Assembly (NCBI GenBank): GCA_016190585.1
Contig: JACPQH010000065.1
Coordinates: 1 to 17,736 of the forward strand
Length of the DNA stretch: 17,736 nucleotides
Source: Chloroflexota bacterium
Lineage (GTDB): Bacteria > Chloroflexota > Dehalococcoidia > Dehalococcoidales > RBG-16-60-22
Direction: 5' to 3'
The notes under the pieces were generated by a model that was given only the letters and a program-made list of their open reading frames with translations, was not told the DNA's origin and did not search any database. This document shows, piece after piece, positions 14,977-17,736 of the stretch. A program made the translations under genes and the position numbers. Every line of letters starts with the position of its first letter. Within the stretch, counting starts at the first letter, position 1.

Positions 14977-16114
14977 GTGGGCACAACTACACTTTGTTGC
15001 TGCGTCTAGCCGGCCCCATGCAGTCATGGGGCACGGCATCACGTTTCCAACTTCGCCGGACGGACCTGTACCCGAGCAAATCAGGCGTTTTGGGGCTATT
15101 GCTTTGCGCAAGGGGCATTCGTCGTGAAGATTCCAGCCCCCCCTTGAGGAATTTGGCTAGGCTACAGATGGGGGTGCGCGTGGACCGGCAAGGGACGGTT
15201 GATTGGGATTACCACACCGCCGGGGCCAAGATTGGCATCCGCAGCGCAGACGGTGAAATCAAGAGAACTCAAAGCAAATCATCCGGAAAGATGCCTCCGG
15301 GAATGTTCTTACCTTGGGTGAGGGCCGCCAGACGCCAGAACGAGTACGAAACTCTCCTGTCTCGGCGGCAATACCTATATGATGCCTCTTTCCTGGTGGC
15401 GCTGCAGGGTGATGCCAGTGCGATTAATGAATACGCCAGCGCGCTGGATGAACCGGCCTGGCCATTGTACCTGGGACGGAAATGCTGCGTGCCAAGTGAC
15501 CTGTTCTCCATTCTATGGGTAACTGGGACACGTTGAGTGATGCACTGGCGTCGGTCGCATGGCAGCCTGGAATTGACGACGATGACGGCAGCAGTGTCAC
15601 TCGCACTCTCATCACATATTTAGAAAGAGCGCCAGACGCGACTATGCTAGAAGGCGCGTGGCTGGTATATGACGTGCCTGTGGTGTTTGGTTTCTACAAC
15701 TACACCCCTCGGTGGGTTGTCCAAAGCCAAGTCACCGTTTCGGTGCAACCTGCCACCCGGCTACCTCGGCCTCATCGTGTCTCGGCTTACAGCCCACACT
15801 TCAGGGAAGTGGCGGCGCCACACCGTATGCAGTCTGATAATTACGTATGCGTTTTCTGCCACTCACCGGCCGCGGAAGTCCATCATGTGTCGTATGAAAA
15901 CGCCGGACACGAGACTGATGCTGACTTGAGGTCATTGTGCAAAACATGCCACGCTGCCTGTACCATGCTCGAATGGGGACATGGTCGCGTTAAGAGGGTT
16001 GACCCTTTGGACCCTTCACAACATGCAGCCATTCTCGTACAAATCAGGCGCATTATTGCTGAAAGGCGCCCCGGAAGGCAGCGCGAATTGCTCAAAAAGA
16101 TCCGTTCCGCCTGA
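14973..16114 (+). pseudogene. cas5e: Cas5e fused to a C-terminal HNH nuclease domain, frameshifted
   Basis: Residues 1 to about 260 of the repaired product are Cas5e, which caps the 5' end of crRNA: LLLRLAGPMQSWGTASRF, YPSKSGVLGLLLCARGI, SRRQYLYDASFLVAL and YTPRWV. A missing base in the GGG run near 15517 (TGGGTAAC, expected TGG GGT AAC) breaks the frame; repaired length is about 380 residues against some 220-250 for ordinary Cas5e. The extra C-terminus is a zinc-type HNH domain: CVFC (293-296), VHHVSYENAGHE (303-314) and DLRSLCKTCH (318-327). All ligands and the catalytic His are kept. Position and domain order match HNH-Cascade variants that lack Cas3. The sequence does not show whether the locus is active. 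Confidence 0.85.
15824..15988 (+). other. HNH nuclease domain within the Cas5e fusion
   Basis: The segment encodes the CxxC...HHxxYxxxGxE...DLxxLCxxCH pattern of the zinc-stabilised HNH subfamily. Two CxxC pairs would bind a structural zinc. The second His of the HH pair would be the general base, and the CH His a metal ligand. It lies in the second frame, in one uninterrupted piece, after the Cas5e signature YTPRWV and an approximately 35-residue Pro/Arg-rich linker. After it comes a basic helical tail of about 40 residues. Confidence 0.85.
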
Positions 16115-16155
16115 AGGACTCAGGTCACGGGCGCAATAGTGCGCAAGGAGATGAA

Positions 16156-16901
16156 ATGTTCATTTCTCTGCTTACGGTAAACACAGGAGCATCCTCGGGA
16201 CGGGTTTGGCTCGGCAACCGTTACCACGTACACCAGCGTCTTTGCATGGCGTTCCCGTCTTCCGAACGAAAAGAAAAGACCCTGCATTCTTATGTAGTTA
16301 CAAGCCCGATGATTTCCTTTACGCTCATAACGATGTGCATAGTGGGCGCACTGACAGACAAGCCTTTCTCTTCCGCATCGACCCCCGTCCAGACGGCAAT
16401 CCTGTTATCGTCGTTCAATCAGCGATTAAACCGGACTGGGATTATGCTTTCCACAATGCTGGCTTCTTGCTGGCTGGCCAACGGACCGTCGAGTGCGACC
16501 TGTCCTTCAGTTCCGGTCAGAATCTGAGGTTCTGGCTTGAAGCCAATCCAACCAAGAAGGTAGGCACACTATCAAAGACAGAACGCAAAGGAGGCATCGT
16601 AATCAAGGAGCGCGACAAGAATGGACGCCGTGTGCCTCTACCGTCCGAAAGACTTGATGAATGGATCATCAGCAAGGCGGAACATGCCGGATTTCGCGTG
16701 CACCAGCCACTGACTATCACGCTGGGTTACGCCTATTTCGCAAAGCCGGAAAGGGAACCCAGTCGCCTGCGCTCCGCACGATTTGAGGGCATCCTCGAAG
16801 TTACCGATGGTGAAGTCTTCCGCGAGGCAATAATCCGTGGCATCGGCCCGGCCAAGGGCTTCGGTTTCGGGTTGGTCTCCGTGGCTCCCTTAAAGGGGTA
16901 A
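16156..16901 (+). pseudogene. cas6e: CRISPR RNA endoribonuclease Cas6e, frameshifted
   Basis: Cas6e (CasE) cuts pre-crRNA and stays bound to the 3' hairpin. The first frame gives MFISLLTVNTGASSGRVWLG then NRYHVHQRL, with His26 aligned with the catalytic His26 of the E. coli protein. The second frame continues DPAFLCSYKPDDF, FRIDPRPDG, LRFWLEANPTKK, then RFEGILEVTDG and the Gly-rich GIGPAKGFGFGLVSVAPL. A net -1 lesion lies in the A-rich run 16268-16278 (CGAAAAGAAAAGA). Repaired length is about 248 residues, a little longer than the usual 200-220. AAGGAGATGAA precedes the ATG, 41 nt after the Cas5-HNH stop. Confidence 0.85.
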
Positions 16902-17736
16902 ATTACGCGTACCCTGTTTGAACTGCCGCGTTTTCAGGACCGCTGGAGCTATCTTTATCTGGAAATGGGACGATTGGATGTCGCTGATAATGGACTGGGT
17001 TTCCATCAGGGCGATTCAGTAACGTCGGTGCCGATTGACCAATTAAGTGTGGTGATGCTTGGACCAGGGTCAACCATTACGCACGCCGCCGTGAAGTCGC
17101 TGTCCCAGAATAACTGCTTGTTGGCCTGGACCGGACAGGATGGCATCCGCTTCTACTCGGCCAGCATCGGTGGTACATACAGTCCAAGCGGCTCATCCGG
17201 CAGGCACGGTTGGCCAGTGATGAATCAAAGCGGCTGGAAATCGCCTGGCGTATGTATAATTTTCGTTTTAATGAACCCGTACCAACCGTTGTCAGTCTAG
17301 AAGGAATCCGAGGTATGGAAGGAATCCGGGTTAGACGAGCCTATGCTGATGCTTCAGCCAAGTACAGCGTGGAGTGGAAAGGCCGGCGTTATGACCAGAA
17401 TGATTGGACCAAAGGAGACCCGATAAACCGGGCGCTCTCCGCGGCCAATGCCTGCCTTTATGCCGTATGCCATGCTGCGATATTGTCTGCAGGCTACTCG
17501 CCAGGGCTAGGCTTTATTCATACCGGCAAGATGCTAAGCTTCGTCTATGACATCGGGGACCTGTACAAGACAGAGACAACGATTCCGGTTGCTTTCAGGA
17601 TTGCCGCATAGGCCCCGCAGGATATTGAAAGGGCGGTGCGTATGGAGTGCCGCCAGGCGTTTTACGACTTCAAACTGATGGAACGAATCTTACCTGATAT
17701 TGCGGAGGTGCTCGGTGTTAGTGATGATACTGGAGA
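16902..17736 (+). pseudogene. cas1: CRISPR integrase Cas1 (type I-E), broken and cut by the window end
   Basis: Cas1e inserts spacers together with Cas2. Homology starts at ATT 16902 with TRTLFELPRFQDRWSYLYLE, which would need a non-standard start codon; the first ATG in frame (16965) drops this conserved part. Next come VMLGPGSTITHAAVKSL and, after a net -1 lesion at 17181-17186, RLIRQARLASDESKR. The catalytic Glu (RGMEGIRVR), His (GLGFIHTGK) and Asp (FVYDIGDLYK) are all present. An in-frame TAG at 17609-17611 interrupts the frame after FRIAA; homology then resumes with APQDIERAVRMECRQAF and IRILPDIAEVL-like ERILPDIAEVL. The 3' end and cas2 lie outside the window. Confidence 0.85.

Noticed and set aside
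13906..15111. 401-residue open frame on the - strand across cas7e and cas5e
   Set aside because: The + strand carries clear Cas7e and Cas5e homology. The - frame has no recognisable domain and spans two genes.
13733..17736. CRISPR repeat-spacer array
   Set aside because: No regularly spaced direct repeats are visible in the window. The array and cas2 probably lie beyond the right end.

Overview
The window looks like part of a chromosome from an uncultured Dehalococcoidia-type Chloroflexota. The reasons are the run map-infA-rpmJ-rpsM-rpsK-rpsD-rpoA-rplQ-truA-rplM-rpsI followed by sugar-phosphate isomerase, phosphohexomutase, metK and ahcY genes, a tmRNA whose tag begins with Gly, and a small protein ending SCCGHPGEPGC. 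The core is GC-rich, so a close Dehalococcoides mccartyi strain is unlikely. This placement is inferred from gene content and order, not from a search.

Region 1 (1-4963, + strand) is a translation/transcription operon. It holds the 3' end of map, then infA, rpmJ, rpsM, rpsK, rpsD, rpoA, rplQ, truA, rplM and rpsI, tightly packed with overlaps at map/infA and truA/rplM, and closed by a strong hairpin terminator.

Region 2 (4962-10991, - strand) is metabolic: a bifunctional phosphoglucose/phosphomannose isomerase, an alpha-D-phosphohexomutase, metK and ahcY (S-adenosylmethionine synthesis and product removal), a gamma-glutamylcyclotransferase-like protein, and a 46-residue cysteine-rich protein. 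The isomerase and mutase are separated by about 240 bp of REP-like hairpin repeats.

Region 3 (11118-12103, + strand) holds a zinc-ribbon miniprotein, smpB, and ssrA (tmRNA) 4 bp after smpB. smpB has an extended -10 element so close to its GTG start that a leaderless mRNA is likely.

Region 4 (12104-17736, + strand) is accessory and starts right after the ssrA 3' end, a known island integration site in Dehalococcoides. It contains an SRPBCC protein, a charged coiled-coil protein, a zinc-finger-like protein, a 27-residue CDGSH peptide, the C-terminal remnant of a large serine recombinase on the - strand, and a type I-E CRISPR-Cas operon (cas7e, cas5e, cas6e, cas1; it runs off the window).

The key observation is that Cas5e carries a C-terminal zinc-type HNH nuclease domain. 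This matches the rare HNH-Cascade variants in which an HNH domain is thought to replace Cas3. No cas3, cas8e or intact cse2 lies upstream, where they would be expected. All four cas genes are interrupted by a net -1 nt lesion, and cas1 also has an in-frame TAG, yet catalytic residues and homology on both sides of each break are preserved. The locus is therefore either very recently decayed or affected by indel errors in the assembly.
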